64,000 bases of DNA from Candidatus Poribacteria bacterium (GTDB lineage Bacteria; Poribacteria; WGA-4E; UBA9662). The notes under the pieces were generated by a model, which was given only the letters and a program-made list of their open reading frames with translations, had not been told where the DNA came from and did no database searches. The position numbers and the translations under genes are program-made. Positions within the stretch are counted from its first letter, which is position 1, and the number at the start of each line of letters is the position of its first letter. Positions 29,554-39,487 of the stretch are shown here, piece by piece. The DNA is taken from assembly GCA_030748495.1 (NCBI GenBank), contig JASMLX010000006.1:20627-84626 (forward strand), read 5' to 3'.

Positions 29554-30538
29554 GGCAGGCCACTGATTGTTCAACTCGGATCAAATGGGCCTTAGGTGCG
29601 ATTGATCGGCATTGATCGGTAACAATTGGACATCTCAACTGAAAGATACAGCCGGGTGGAGGATGACGAGGGTCATGGGTTAAACCTTCTGTAACTTTCA
29701 GTGGTTTTTGCTCTTTTAGAGAGGGTATAGACTCAATCAATAGTTGTGTGTAGGGATGGCTGGGATTATTAAAGATATCCCTGACCGCTGCAATTTCGAC
29801 AATTTTCCCGGCGTACATAACCGCAATTCGATCTACTATTTGCGCCATCAATCCCATATCGTGACCAATTATGATCATCGAAACACCCAGCATCTGTTTG
29901 ACTCGCAGAATGGTTTGCGCGACTACCCGCTGCACCACTACATCTAGCGCACTGGTCGATTCATCGGCAATGATTAGGCTAGGGTTGAGTGCAATTGCCA
30001 TCGCAATACAGACCCGTTGTTTCATACCACCACTAAGTTCATGCGGATACATCTGATAAATTCGCTCTGGTAGTCCAACCATCCGTAATAGTTCCAAAAT
30101 CCTATTTTTAATCTGATCCGCACTCAGTTTGTCTGATCCGGTTGTTTGGTGGGTCAAAATTACGTCTTGGATTTGGCGATAGATTCTCATGGTTGGATTG
30201 AGTGAGTTCATCGCCCCTTGTGGAATTAGGGCTAACTTCGACCATCGCAGTTGACGCATTTTGCCTTCTGACAAGGTGAGCAGATCTTTCCCCTGCAGTC
30301 GTACTTCTCCAGAGACGATTCGTCCCGGCGGCTGCACCAACTGTAAAATCCCCATAGCGGCCGTTGATTTCCCACAACCAGATTCACCAACTAACCCCAG
30401 TGTTTCACCTTCTTTCAACTCAAAGTCGATGCTGTCAACTGCCAGAATGTCTCCACCTGGTGTTTCGTAGTAAACCCGCAGATCTTTAACTTCTAGCAGA
30501 TTGGTTGTGGGTGATGGTTGGGATACTTTTGTGTTCAC
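29516..30538 (-). CDS. Oligopeptide/dipeptide ABC transporter ATP-binding protein (DppD/OppD-like)
   Basis: 340 residues from GTG 30538. Walker A is GESGCGKST, signature LSGGMKQRVCIAMAI, Walker B LIIADESTSALD (with Ser in place of Pro), and the Opp-type C-terminal Cys motif CIFQLRCPIVTDQC is present. It pairs with the following ATPase to power the two permeases upstream. Confidence 0.92.
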   Translation of the reverse strand: MNTKVSQPSPTTNLLEVKDLRVYYETPGGDILAVDSIDFELKEGETLGLVGESGCGKSTAAMGILQLVQPPGRIVSGEVRLQGKDLLTLSEGKMRQLRWSKLALIPQGAMNSLNPTMRIYRQIQDVILTHQTTGSDKLSADQIKNRILELLRMVGLPERIYQMYPHELSGGMKQRVCIAMAIALNPSLIIADESTSALDVVVQRVVAQTILRVKQMLGVSMIIIGHDMGLMAQIVDRIAVMYAGKIVEIAAVRDIFNNPSHPYTQLLIESIPSLKEQKPLKVTEGLTHDPRHPPPGCIFQLRCPIVTDQCRSIAPKAHLIRVEQSVACHAYENTDVARTV

Positions 30539-30580
30539 CTTGTTAATAATTCCATGTTAATCTCTGTGTGGTAGTTTGAT

Positions 30581-31585
30581 TTATTCAGTAGCTTTTCGCA
30601 ACCGTGGATTAGCGATCTCATCCAGTCCCAGGTTAATCAGTAGAAGTCCCATGAAGATCAGGGACAAAATAAAGATCGGAATACCCAACCACCACCACAT
30701 ATTACGCAGCAGTGCCGCCGCCTCAAGTGCAAAATAGAGGGTCCCGCCTAGCGTCGGCACGCGTTGTGGCCCCAAGCCCAACGTCTCCAAACCGACTGCT
30801 GCTAGAATAGAGCCGGAAACACTACCAATGAAACTGGCTGCCAGATAGGGTAACAGGTTAGGCATAATCTCGCCGAACATGATCCGTAGAGGAGAGGCAC
30901 CGGACAATCGAGCCATCTGCACATAACCGCTTTCTCGCATACTCATCACCTGGCCGCGAATCACCAGCGTTGGTCCGGGCCAGGCAAAGACGGCCAACAA
31001 CGTTGCCATAGTAAAGAGACCGATCTGCTCGACCAGGGATTGAATAATAATCAAGACTAGCAGTGACGGTACCGTGATTGTAATTCCTGCCAATAATCGG
31101 ATTAGATCATCTGTCAGGCCACCGATAAAACCTGAGATAAAGCCTAGTAGTATGCCAATTCCGATGCCGATAGTGGCGGCCACGAAACCTACTAACAGAG
31201 AATTTGGCGCTCCGATGATTGTCAAGGCCAGCATATCCCGCCCACTATTTTCTGTCCCAAAGGGGTGAGACCACGTTCCCGTTTGTCCTCGACTATTTTC
31301 GAAGCCAACCGGTGGCAGATTGAGTGGGCACTTGCCGACATAGACAAGTTCTGTATCCCAGAGAAAACGGCCAAAGATCCCTATCAGAACAATTATCCCT
31401 ACAATAGCTGTACCCGAAATTAATTTCCAATTAAACCAGGGCGTATCCCACCGATTCAAGCTCGAAGTCCGGCCTTGACTCAAATCCTGGTTGTCAGGAT
31501 CGTAAAGCTGTGCGCTCTCTGGCGAAGTCGTCGTGTCTAGCTTGTCCTCGTCCCTGGTCCGGGAGGTCCGTGTTGGTTTTGTCAC
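30581..31585 (-). CDS. Oligopeptide/dipeptide ABC transporter permease (DppC/OppC-like)
   Basis: 334 residues from GTG 31585, beginning 2 nt after the stop of the partner permease. An N-terminal cytoplasmic tail rich in Arg/Asp/Thr (about 55 residues) is followed by about six membrane segments. The permease motif EAA-like loop is in VQMARLSGASPLRIMFGEIM. It forms the channel with the DppB-like protein in the inner membrane. Confidence 0.9.
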   Translation of the reverse strand: MTKPTRTSRTRDEDKLDTTTSPESAQLYDPDNQDLSQGRTSSLNRWDTPWFNWKLISGTAIVGIIVLIGIFGRFLWDTELVYVGKCPLNLPPVGFENSRGQTGTWSHPFGTENSGRDMLALTIIGAPNSLLVGFVAATIGIGIGILLGFISGFIGGLTDDLIRLLAGITITVPSLLVLIIIQSLVEQIGLFTMATLLAVFAWPGPTLVIRGQVMSMRESGYVQMARLSGASPLRIMFGEIMPNLLPYLAASFIGSVSGSILAAVGLETLGLGPQRVPTLGGTLYFALEAAALLRNMWWWLGIPIFILSLIFMGLLLINLGLDEIANPRLRKATE

Positions 31586-31587
31586 AC

Positions 31588-32631
31588 CTATTTTCCCTGA
31601 TGCGAAATACGCGGATCTATCAACGGATACAACAGATCGATTAGCAACACCGCGGTTGCAGTACCGACGATGATGATAAAGGTCGCCCCCTGAATTACCG
31701 GGAAATCCTGGTTGCGAACAGCGGTGTAGATCAAGGTTCCCATCCCAGGATAAGAGAAGATGATCTCGACCAATACCTGACCGCCGACCATGGTACCTAG
31801 GCTAAGCGCCAGTCCGGTAATCTGTGGAAGAATGGCATTCCGTATCATATAGTGGTAAAGAATATAAAACGGGCGCAGGCCTTTGGCACGAGCCAGGTGC
31901 ATATAATCTTCTCCTTCAACCGTAATCATCATACCTCGCATACCCAAAGCCCAATACCCAAACCGCACCAGCACAATCGAAGTAACCGGTAAAATGCCGT
32001 GATGGATCACACTCAAAATGAACGGCCAGCTAACGCCTGGCTCCAGGCCCCGTCCATAAGCCCCTCGCAGCGGAAACAGTGGTGCACTTAGACCTAGCCA
32101 ACGATGAAGCTGAAAACTGAAAATATAGAGGAGAGCAACCGCGGCTAACATACCCGGGATAGAGGTAAAGATCATGGTCGGCGGAATACACAGCTTGATC
32201 CAGCGCGGCGTTTTTTGCCAGGCCAAAAGAGCACCTACAAAATTACCAATGAGAAATGTCGCCAGGATAGAGACCAGCGATAGTCCAACGGTCCAGGGTA
32301 AAGCACGCCCGATCATAACACTGACAGTCGCCGGAAAGGAGGCCATCGAATAGCCGAGATCAAAGTGGAACAGGTTACCTAAATACCGAACGTATTGGAT
32401 GCTCGGTGGATCGTTCAAACCGAATCGTTCTCGCCAACCCTCGATAATTTTATCGGCATTTTCAACGTAGCCGGATTGCTGCGACATCCGGGCAATCATG
32501 GCCGCAATCGGGTCGCCCGGTGCTAAACGGGGAATGATAAAAATCAGCGTTGCACTAGTCCACACAGTCAGTAGAAACACACCCAGTTTACGCCCTAAAA
32601 ACGTAATTCGATCGTCCAGTTTACCTGTCAT
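31588..32631 (-). CDS. Oligopeptide/dipeptide ABC transporter permease (DppB/OppB-like)
   Basis: 347 residues with about six membrane segments. The N-terminal FIIPRLAPGDPIAAM is the typical DppB/OppB motif, and the cytoplasmic loop DYMHLARAKGLRPFYILYHY couples to the ATPase. It lies 20 nt downstream of the second binding-protein gene. Confidence 0.92.
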   Translation of the reverse strand: MTGKLDDRITFLGRKLGVFLLTVWTSATLIFIIPRLAPGDPIAAMIARMSQQSGYVENADKIIEGWRERFGLNDPPSIQYVRYLGNLFHFDLGYSMASFPATVSVMIGRALPWTVGLSLVSILATFLIGNFVGALLAWQKTPRWIKLCIPPTMIFTSIPGMLAAVALLYIFSFQLHRWLGLSAPLFPLRGAYGRGLEPGVSWPFILSVIHHGILPVTSIVLVRFGYWALGMRGMMITVEGEDYMHLARAKGLRPFYILYHYMIRNAILPQITGLALSLGTMVGGQVLVEIIFSYPGMGTLIYTAVRNQDFPVIQGATFIIIVGTATAVLLIDLLYPLIDPRISHQGK

Positions 32632-32651
32632 GCCTGTTTAATGGATCTTCA

Positions 32652-34463
32652 TCACCTAGCTTTTTTCAGATTGTGGATCACCCGATGGGCACTCATCCAC
32701 CACATCGGTGGATGAATATAGTTGTTGGTCTCGGTCGGCCAACCTGTCCAATAGGTGGTGTTGAATGGGATCAGCATAATAGCCTGGTTGAGTGGAATGA
32801 TCACCTGCTCCTCAAGAAAAAGCTGCATCGCTTCTGTAAATAGGGGTTCGATACCTGAACCTCCAAGCGGTAAGACACCAATCTGGGCGACCAACTGACT
32901 GTACCGATCAGCTTTGCTTCCTTGCCAGCGAACGAAATTGTTATTTCCCGGTGCCCGCGCACCGATTGGTCGATAAAACTGGTTGGTATACCGGTTCATC
33001 GTTAACCACGGTTCATTAACCGAACCACAAGCATCCCAATCGACCACTCCTTCAAACTTGCCAAAGGCTTTATTATCGTTCCAGGTTGCCCCTTCAATAG
33101 CCCGATTAGAGGCATTAATACCTGCTGTACGCAACTGTTCGACCACCACATCAGCCACTCGGCGTAATTCAATGCCAGCAGCGTTAGTTTGTAGATTAAT
33201 CGATAGCGTTTGTGTACTACCATCGGTCATCTCTTTCTGGTAAAACTTGTTTTTGCCGGAACCCAATCGCCAACCTCGAGCTTCGAGCAATCGTTTACCT
33301 TCGTCCACATCGCTGGTTTCAGGTATCCACAAATGTGGAATGGCATCAATGTAAGGCTTCATACCTTGGTAAGCCACAAAAATTGACTTAGAGGGAAACG
33401 AAGTGCCTTCGTAAGCAATCTCAACGATCTGCCGACGGTCAATGATTAAGCTAATAGCGCGTCGCATATCGGGTTGATCCCACGGTGGGATAGTGTGATT
33501 GAGTGAAATCTGACGGGGACAAGGGTCTAGCCAAACGTAGGGCATCTTGGCCTTCCAAGCAACCATATTGGGATTCATAGCCGAAATGGCTTCAAATGCA
33601 CCCAGTGTAATGCCACCAACCACATCCAGTTCGCTGTTAGCTGCCAACAAAGACCGATTTTCCTCTACCCCTGTTACCACCCAAATCAGCCGCTTGGGTT
33701 GTGGCAGGTCTTGAAATCCGGTCTCTAATCCCCACCAATCTTCTCGGCGATCATAGATAAACTCGGTCTCGGTCGCCTGAGCTAACCGATATGGCCCAGT
33801 GCCCAGTGGCCATCCTCGATTCAGGTCAAAATTATCGAAGGTAAATGGATCTTTGTCCTGCCAAACGTGCTGAGGCAAAATAACCACATTACCCCAAACG
33901 CGAACCGAAAAATAGTCAAGTTGGAAGCGGGGGTTGGGTGCTTTTAGGTTGAACTGGACGGTCAATGGATCGATCTTCTCCACACTGCCAATCCACTGTT
34001 GCATGTTGGCAGCTTCACCTAAAGACAGAGTTTCATCATTTAGTAACAGATCGATAGTAAATACAATATCGTCAGCATCATAGGCTTCACCATCAGCCCA
34101 TTTTACCTCGTCGCGAATTTTCAACGTCCAGATATCCAACTGATCGTTAGAAGTAAAACTCAGCCCCAACCACGGTTCAATTTCGTCTGTTTCGTAGTTA
34201 AGGATGAACAAGGGTTCCCAGACCGATTGGTGCATACCGTGACTTCGCGTAGCCCCCGGCACCATCCAGTTGAAAATATACGGATTGGCAATTCGGCCAT
34301 AAGCATCGAAAATAACGGTATCGGTTCTATCAACTGGTTTTAGTGCCAAAGCTGAGCAGGACAAAATCAGCATCAGGCAACTGAGCTTGAGGATTTTTAA
34401 CATGTTTTTTATTAGCGAGGTTACCAGCGGCAGTTTGGGGCTAAGAGGCGTTTGGTGCGACAT
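32652..34463 (-). CDS. Oligopeptide-type ABC transporter substrate-binding protein (SBP_bac_5)
   Basis: 603 residues from ATG 34463; ATG 34403 would give a shorter N-terminus starting at the signal peptide. A signal with a lipobox-like LILSC is followed by the SBP_bac_5 fold (DIVFTIDLLLNDE, GTGPYRLAQATETEFIY, RRAISLIIDRRQIVE). It is a paralogue of the protein encoded directly upstream (34471-36294), similar along the full length. It probably binds peptides or acylated amino acids in the periplasm. Confidence 0.9.
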   Translation of the reverse strand: MSHQTPLSPKLPLVTSLIKNMLKILKLSCLMLILSCSALALKPVDRTDTVIFDAYGRIANPYIFNWMVPGATRSHGMHQSVWEPLFILNYETDEIEPWLGLSFTSNDQLDIWTLKIRDEVKWADGEAYDADDIVFTIDLLLNDETLSLGEAANMQQWIGSVEKIDPLTVQFNLKAPNPRFQLDYFSVRVWGNVVILPQHVWQDKDPFTFDNFDLNRGWPLGTGPYRLAQATETEFIYDRREDWWGLETGFQDLPQPKRLIWVVTGVEENRSLLAANSELDVVGGITLGAFEAISAMNPNMVAWKAKMPYVWLDPCPRQISLNHTIPPWDQPDMRRAISLIIDRRQIVEIAYEGTSFPSKSIFVAYQGMKPYIDAIPHLWIPETSDVDEGKRLLEARGWRLGSGKNKFYQKEMTDGSTQTLSINLQTNAAGIELRRVADVVVEQLRTAGINASNRAIEGATWNDNKAFGKFEGVVDWDACGSVNEPWLTMNRYTNQFYRPIGARAPGNNNFVRWQGSKADRYSQLVAQIGVLPLGGSGIEPLFTEAMQLFLEEQVIIPLNQAIMLIPFNTTYWTGWPTETNNYIHPPMWWMSAHRVIHNLKKAR

Positions 34464-34470
34464 TCAGGAG

Positions 34471-36294
34471 CTACCTTTCAGCCTTTCGTAACCGTTGAAT
34501 GATTTGGTGGGTACTCATCCACCACGTCGGTGGGTGGTGGTAATTATTATCCTTGGCTGTCGGCCAACCCTCCCAATAGGTGGTAACAAAGGGTATCAGC
34601 TTCCGCGCTTGGGTGATTGGAATTACCACCTGTTCCGTCATAAAAATCTTCATTGCCTCCGCCACCAGCGGTTCAATTCCCGGGTCACCGAGTGGAAGAA
34701 CACCGATTTCGGCCACAATCTGACTGTATTCCTCGGCTCCTGCACCACTCCAGCGCACATAATTATTATTGCCAGGCGACCTTTGGCCAACAAGCCGTAG
34801 AAATTGTTGGGTATAGCGATTCATCGATAACCAAGGTTCATTGACTGAACCACACGCATCCCAATCCATGACTGCCTCAAAGTTGCCAAAAGCCTTGTTC
34901 TCATCCCAGGTAGCCCCTGCAATGGCACGGGTGGAAGCATTGATGCCTGCTGCACGTAACTGTTCGACCACCACTTCAGCGATTCGCCGTTTTTCGATAT
35001 AGGCTTCGTGGGTCTGGATACTCAGCGAGAGTTCCTTGCCCGCCTTTTCGTAGAATCCACTGTTGTTCAATCTCCAACCGTTAGACTCAATCAAGGACCG
35101 GCCTGTTGGGACATCGCTATTGGGATTGATCCATAGGTCTTCCACCACATTAATGTAGGGTTGCATGGCAGGATACTCAACAAAGATAGTCTTGGAGGGG
35201 AAAGAGGTGTCTTCATAGGCAATTTTAACCACCTGCTGGCGATCGATGATCGAACTGAGCGCCTTTCGCATTTGTGGATTATCCCACGGTGGTACAGTAT
35301 GGTTAACGGATAGCTGGCGAGGGCACGGATCCAGCCACACGTAAGGCATCTTATCCTTCCAGGCGATTACGTTTGGATTGCGGGAACGAATGCTCTCAAA
35401 TGCCCCCAATGTAATGTCCATGATGCTGTCGAGTTGATTTTCCGCAGCCAGCAGAGCCCGGTTTTCCTCCACACCGGTTACCATCCAAACTAACTGTTCC
35501 GGTACAGGTAGATCTCGAAATTCGACCTCTGCCCCCCACCAATCTTTACGTCGACGAAAGGTAAACTCGTTTTCAGTAGCAGTGATCAATTGGTAAGCCC
35601 CAGTTCCGATTGGCCACCCTTTCTTGGGATCGTAGAACTTAAAAGTAAATGGATCTTTTTCGACCCAGATATGTTGCGGTAAAATGACCATACTACTACC
35701 GACCCGAACCGAAAAATAGTCCAGTTTGAAACGGGGATTTGGTGCTTTCAGGTCGAATCTAACTGTCAGTGAATCCACCCTTTCTACCTGTTTCACCCAC
35801 TGTTGCATACTGGCGGCATCACTGAGTGACTGTGTGGTATCGTTGAGCAGAGTATTGAGGGTAAAAATCACATCCTCTGCATCAAAATCTTCGCCATCCG
35901 ACCATTTGACACCTGCTCGGATTTTTAATGTCCAGACATCTAGTCCCTCGTTGGGGGTAAAGGATTCTCCCATCCAGGGGGCAATCTCGCCGGTCTCATA
36001 ATTAAGGCTGAAAAGTGGTTCCCAAACGCACTGCCGCATTCCGGGGCCAGTTGGAGAAGGCACTAACGGATTCAAATTGTGTGGATCTGGAATCGGGCCA
36101 CCGTCATAATCGAAAATGACCGTATCTTCTCTAGCAATTTTAGCCTTGGTGTTCTGAGACTTGCTCTCAACAGTAGCTTGAGGGGTAGGATCTGGCCCAC
36201 ACCCATAAAATCCGAGGTGGCAACAGAAAAGTAGGGTGATAACGGTTAAAGTTAACTGAGGTCGAATGGAATAAACGCTTCTGATGTTTGCCAT
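34471..36294 (-). CDS. Oligopeptide-type ABC transporter substrate-binding lipoprotein (SBP_bac_5)
   Basis: 607 residues. The signal peptide ends in lipobox GFYGC (about residue 32), followed by a short polar linker and the SBP_bac_5 fold (DVIFTLNTLLNDT, GTGAYQLITATENEFTF, RKALSSIIDRQQVVK). It is the first gene of the transporter block and a tandem paralogue of the next one, 7 nt downstream. Many aligned positions are identical (for example KMPYVWLDPCPRQ in both), and divergence is spread out, so the duplication is not recent. Confidence 0.9.
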   Translation of the reverse strand: MANIRSVYSIRPQLTLTVITLLFCCHLGFYGCGPDPTPQATVESKSQNTKAKIAREDTVIFDYDGGPIPDPHNLNPLVPSPTGPGMRQCVWEPLFSLNYETGEIAPWMGESFTPNEGLDVWTLKIRAGVKWSDGEDFDAEDVIFTLNTLLNDTTQSLSDAASMQQWVKQVERVDSLTVRFDLKAPNPRFKLDYFSVRVGSSMVILPQHIWVEKDPFTFKFYDPKKGWPIGTGAYQLITATENEFTFRRRKDWWGAEVEFRDLPVPEQLVWMVTGVEENRALLAAENQLDSIMDITLGAFESIRSRNPNVIAWKDKMPYVWLDPCPRQLSVNHTVPPWDNPQMRKALSSIIDRQQVVKIAYEDTSFPSKTIFVEYPAMQPYINVVEDLWINPNSDVPTGRSLIESNGWRLNNSGFYEKAGKELSLSIQTHEAYIEKRRIAEVVVEQLRAAGINASTRAIAGATWDENKAFGNFEAVMDWDACGSVNEPWLSMNRYTQQFLRLVGQRSPGNNNYVRWSGAGAEEYSQIVAEIGVLPLGDPGIEPLVAEAMKIFMTEQVVIPITQARKLIPFVTTYWEGWPTAKDNNYHHPPTWWMSTHQIIQRLRKAER

Positions 36295-36879
36295 GCTTCG
36301 CCTATTTGAAAGAATTACTCAACGAACGTCACAAGTCGGAATTATACCAAGGTCTGCGCTATCAGTCTAAGGAAATCTGTCCGACCAACTTGAGTGTTGG
36401 CATTGATTTTCTCAATCTGGTATACCACAGACTATATCCAGTTAGATTTTTGCATAACCTGTTAAAAATGATGAAGCAGAACCCAACCAAGATCTTCACT
36501 TGATGAATTAAGGAGAAACTCTTGGCCACGACCTGCTTAATATGATCATTATAAAAAGTTACAAGATGGATTCATACTTTTTCATAGTCCTTGGGCACTT
36601 TTTCTCATTAAAGGAAAATATACTATGAACAATTGGCCAAAGAAGAAAGATGACAGATATCACATTTAGGCCTGAAAGAGAATAGACTGCTATCAGACGA
36701 AAGTCACCCAAGCCATTACAAGCCGTTGGTATTGGCAAATCAACAGTTAGCAGAAGAGTTCCAGCGGAAGAAGCGTGGAGAAAGGGATACTATTCCAGAC
36801 AAGCCCATTACCCAGTTTCTGGTAAGATAACCTACCGACATTAAGGAATCTGGCGGGCAGATCGTAGATACGCTGGTAA
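36295..36879. other. Intergenic region with possible old coding remnant
   Basis: About 585 bases, AT-rich on the left. Near 36680-36830 the plus strand contains a stretch readable as HYKPLVLANQQLAEEFQRKK, which looks protein-like but has no start and no family I recognise. The promoter of the peptide-transporter block should lie close to 36300-36400 but no clear box is visible. Confidence 0.4.
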
Positions 36880-38181
36880 CTAATCGGTCGTAAACTTGTA
36901 TAGATCGGTATGGCTATAGGTTTCGCCCGGACGAAGAATCACAGAATACCACCCTTGCTTTCCTTCGTTGTTAATCGAATCGGGGTACTTTTGGGTTTCT
37001 AAACAAAAAGCAGCGTTTTTACGGTAAACGGCTCCACCTTTCCCTTTAACGGTTCCGTCCAGAAAGTTACCCGTATAGAACTGAACACCAGGATCTGTAG
37101 TATAAATCTCCATCACCCGACCGGACTTGTAGTCTTTCACCTTAGCGGCTAATTTCATCTCACCATACTCGCCATCTAAAACAAAGTTGATATCGTATCC
37201 GCCGGGGTCACTTGGCCCGTTCCCTATTAGCTGATTAATCTCTGTTCCGATGGCTTTGGCTTGCGTAAAATCGAATGGTGTATGTTTGACCGGATCAATG
37301 GTGCCAATGGGAATGAAGGTTGAATCGACTGGCGTATAGGTCGATGCATTCAGCATCAGTTCATGGCCAAGGATATTGCCCGAATTATGCCCTTCCAGGT
37401 TCCAATAGGAATGATTGACCAGATTGACGATCGTCGTTGCGTCAGTGGTAGCAGACATCTCGACTTGCAAGGCATTATTGTCAGAAAGGGAATAGACGAC
37501 AGTGGCTGTTAATCGACCGGGATATCCCTCTTCGCCATCGGGGCTGGTGTAGGCCATCTTGACTGAATGAGCATCGGCTTCTTCAACTGTCCAGACCTTT
37601 TTGTCAAAGCCCACATCGCCACCATGCAGGTGGTTAGGAGCGTTGTTCGTTGCCAAGGTATATTCCTGGTTCTCTAGTGTAAACTTACCTTTGGCAATGC
37701 GGTTGGCAATTCGACCCACGGTACAACCGAAATAGGGGTGGCCATCGAGATAACCTTGCAGATTATCGAAACCAAGGACCACATCAGCCAGTTCTCCATC
37801 CCGGTCAGGTACCTGTAAGGCCGTTAGCAACGCCCCGTAATTGGTAATTTTCGCGATCATACCGTTTTTATTCTTTAGACTATAAAGAGAAACCGCTTGA
37901 CCATCGATATCTCCCCAATCCTCTTCCGTTTGGGCGGCAGTTGGGCGACTCTTTATCGCGGTGGTGCCTTGTGGTTGTACCTGGACTTGTGCAACCGCGG
38001 TCGTATTAATGGTTGAGATCGATGGCTGGATGACCGGCCTGATAGTCGGCTTTCTGACTTCCGGTTTAAGTGGTTCTTCCACCTGTATAGCCCGTTTTCG
38101 AATCTCAGGATATGTGGCCTGAAGACTGCCCGTTAGCCCACACATCAACAATAGTGACACCATCTGTATTGAAAAATCCAT
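36880..38181 (-). CDS. galM: Exported aldose 1-epimerase (mutarotase)
   Basis: 433 residues. The first 22 form a hydrophobic export signal, then a Pro/Gln/Thr-rich linker to about residue 90, then a complete galactose-mutarotase domain. Catalytic residues are visible: the acid His in NLVNHSYWNLEG, another His in NHLHGGDVGFDK, and the base Glu in FCLETQKYPDS. The enzyme interconverts alpha and beta sugars, here presumably in the periplasm. AAAGGAA lies about 6 nt before ATG 38181. Confidence 0.92.
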   Translation of the reverse strand: MDFSIQMVSLLLMCGLTGSLQATYPEIRKRAIQVEEPLKPEVRKPTIRPVIQPSISTINTTAVAQVQVQPQGTTAIKSRPTAAQTEEDWGDIDGQAVSLYSLKNKNGMIAKITNYGALLTALQVPDRDGELADVVLGFDNLQGYLDGHPYFGCTVGRIANRIAKGKFTLENQEYTLATNNAPNHLHGGDVGFDKKVWTVEEADAHSVKMAYTSPDGEEGYPGRLTATVVYSLSDNNALQVEMSATTDATTIVNLVNHSYWNLEGHNSGNILGHELMLNASTYTPVDSTFIPIGTIDPVKHTPFDFTQAKAIGTEINQLIGNGPSDPGGYDINFVLDGEYGEMKLAAKVKDYKSGRVMEIYTTDPGVQFYTGNFLDGTVKGKGGAVYRKNAAFCLETQKYPDSINNEGKQGWYSVILRPGETYSHTDLYKFTTD

Positions 38182-38546
38182 TCTGTTCCTTTTACCCCTA
38201 CTCTAACCTTAAAACTGATAATTCTTAAGTCTAGCATAATCTATCATTATTTCAAATGCAACAGTAACAAAAGATTAAAAAAACGTTTCATTTTTCGATC
38301 TCCTTTCCCCGAAAATCAAAAACTATTAAGAGTGAGGTCACCCCGCTTTACCGCATGGAACTGGTAATGAGCGGGGATATCCAACCTCTAGAATAAAAAC
38401 GGAGAGTAATTTCGGATATTCACTTTATACTTGCGATCTATCCTGTCTACATGGTAATATGTCAGGCTTTTTGACTACTTATACGGAATATATTCGATTT
38501 GGAATAGAGGAAGTCCTTAAAGGAAATGGTGGGGAAATAGGAGTAA
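38182..38546. promoter_or_regulatory. Leader region of rpsD with an inverted repeat
   Basis: Between divergent galM and rpsD. CCCCGCT (38341-38347) can pair with AGCGGGG (38370-38376), and inside it TACC (38349-38352) with GGTA (38363-38366), giving a bent hairpin in the leader. A U tract is lacking, so it is not a classical terminator. S4 represses its own mRNA in many bacteria, so a regulatory role is possible but unproven. No promoter box is clear. Confidence 0.35.
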
Positions 38547-39158
38547 ATGAGTAGATACACCGGTCCACGTCTCAAAAAATGTCGGGCTTTAGATGTCGAT
38601 CTGCCTGGATTAACCAGAAAAAGAAGAAAGCGTACATATCGACCCGGCCAACACGGCCCAGGTTTCCGGCAAAAGGTGTCTGATTATGGCCGCCGATTGA
38701 TGGAAAAGCAGAAAATCCGGTTCAATTACGGGCTAGGCGAACGACAACTTCGACGCCTAGTCTCTGATGCACGACGCAGTCGACTTTCGACCGGGGATAA
38801 GTTGATGGAACTTCTCGAGCGCAGATTAGACAACGTTGTCTTTCGAGCTGGGTTTGCACCAACTATCCCTGCCGCGCGCCAATTAGTTAATCATGGACAT
38901 ATCCTTGTCAACGGAAGAAAGGTTAGCATTCCATCCTATCGAGTTCGGGTGGGCGAAGTGATTAGCTTTCGTGAAAAGAGCAGAAACTTGGAATGTGTCG
39001 AGGTCTCTCTGGAAAATCCAACTTTGAACAGTCCAGAATGGTTAGACATAAATAGAAACCAACGCACCGCTACTATAATTGTACTTCCTACCATAGAGTC
39101 AGTTCCTTTCCCATTTGAAATACAACTCATCGTGGAACATTACGCGCAACTACTCTAA
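38547..39158 (+). CDS. rpsD: 30S ribosomal protein S4
   Basis: 203 residues, normal length. The N-terminus MSRYTGPRLKKCRAL leads into the helical assembly domain, and the S4 RNA-binding domain covers about residues 92-155 (LERRLDNVVFRAGFAPT, ARQLVNHGHILVNGRKV). The N-terminal zinc cysteines of the C+ form are absent. S4 nucleates assembly of the small subunit and helps proofreading. Here it is a single-gene transcript rather than part of the usual rpsM-rpsK-rpsD-rpoA cluster, with a strong terminator just after it. It might be the only copy or a paralogue. Confidence 0.97.
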   Translation: MSRYTGPRLKKCRALDVDLPGLTRKRRKRTYRPGQHGPGFRQKVSDYGRRLMEKQKIRFNYGLGERQLRRLVSDARRSRLSTGDKLMELLERRLDNVVFRAGFAPTIPAARQLVNHGHILVNGRKVSIPSYRVRVGEVISFREKSRNLECVEVSLENPTLNSPEWLDINRNQRTATIIVLPTIESVPFPFEIQLIVEHYAQLL

Positions 39159-39182
39159 CGTTTGTGCCTCAAATTGAGCAGC

Positions 39183-39215
39183 AAAAAAGCCCAGATGAAC
39201 CATCTGGGCTTTTTT
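39183..39215 (+). terminator. Intrinsic terminator of rpsD
   Basis: A perfect inverted repeat, AAAAAAGCCCAGATG (39183-39197) and CATCTGGGCTTTTTT (39201-39215), with a 3-nt loop and a long T run. It lies 25 nt after the rpsD stop, reads well on the plus strand and, being symmetric, may also work from the other side. Confidence 0.9.
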
Positions 39216-39487
39216 TGTATCTGTGAGTACAGATCGTCTACCAATAGAGACTTGGGGGGATTTTAGGATATACGAGTGATCAGAATGTCATGAATAGACC
39301 AGACTATAGTGGCCCAAACAGAAGACCATAGCCGGTGAACGCTTTACTGAGATACTCTTTTGCCTTCAGGTCATCGGTTAAGGATCATGAACCAGTAACC
39401 GGTTCAGTGGCAAAAACAGTCACTTTGAGCAATCGCTTCTATTTATTCTCCAAAACCTACCCTGCTTATAGAAAAGTTAACCTGAAA
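39216..39487. other. Intergenic space between convergent transcripts
   Basis: About 270 bases between the rpsD terminator and the terminator of the minus-strand operon. No gene is supported; a 62-codon open frame at 39335 lacks a ribosome-binding site. Confidence 0.45.
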
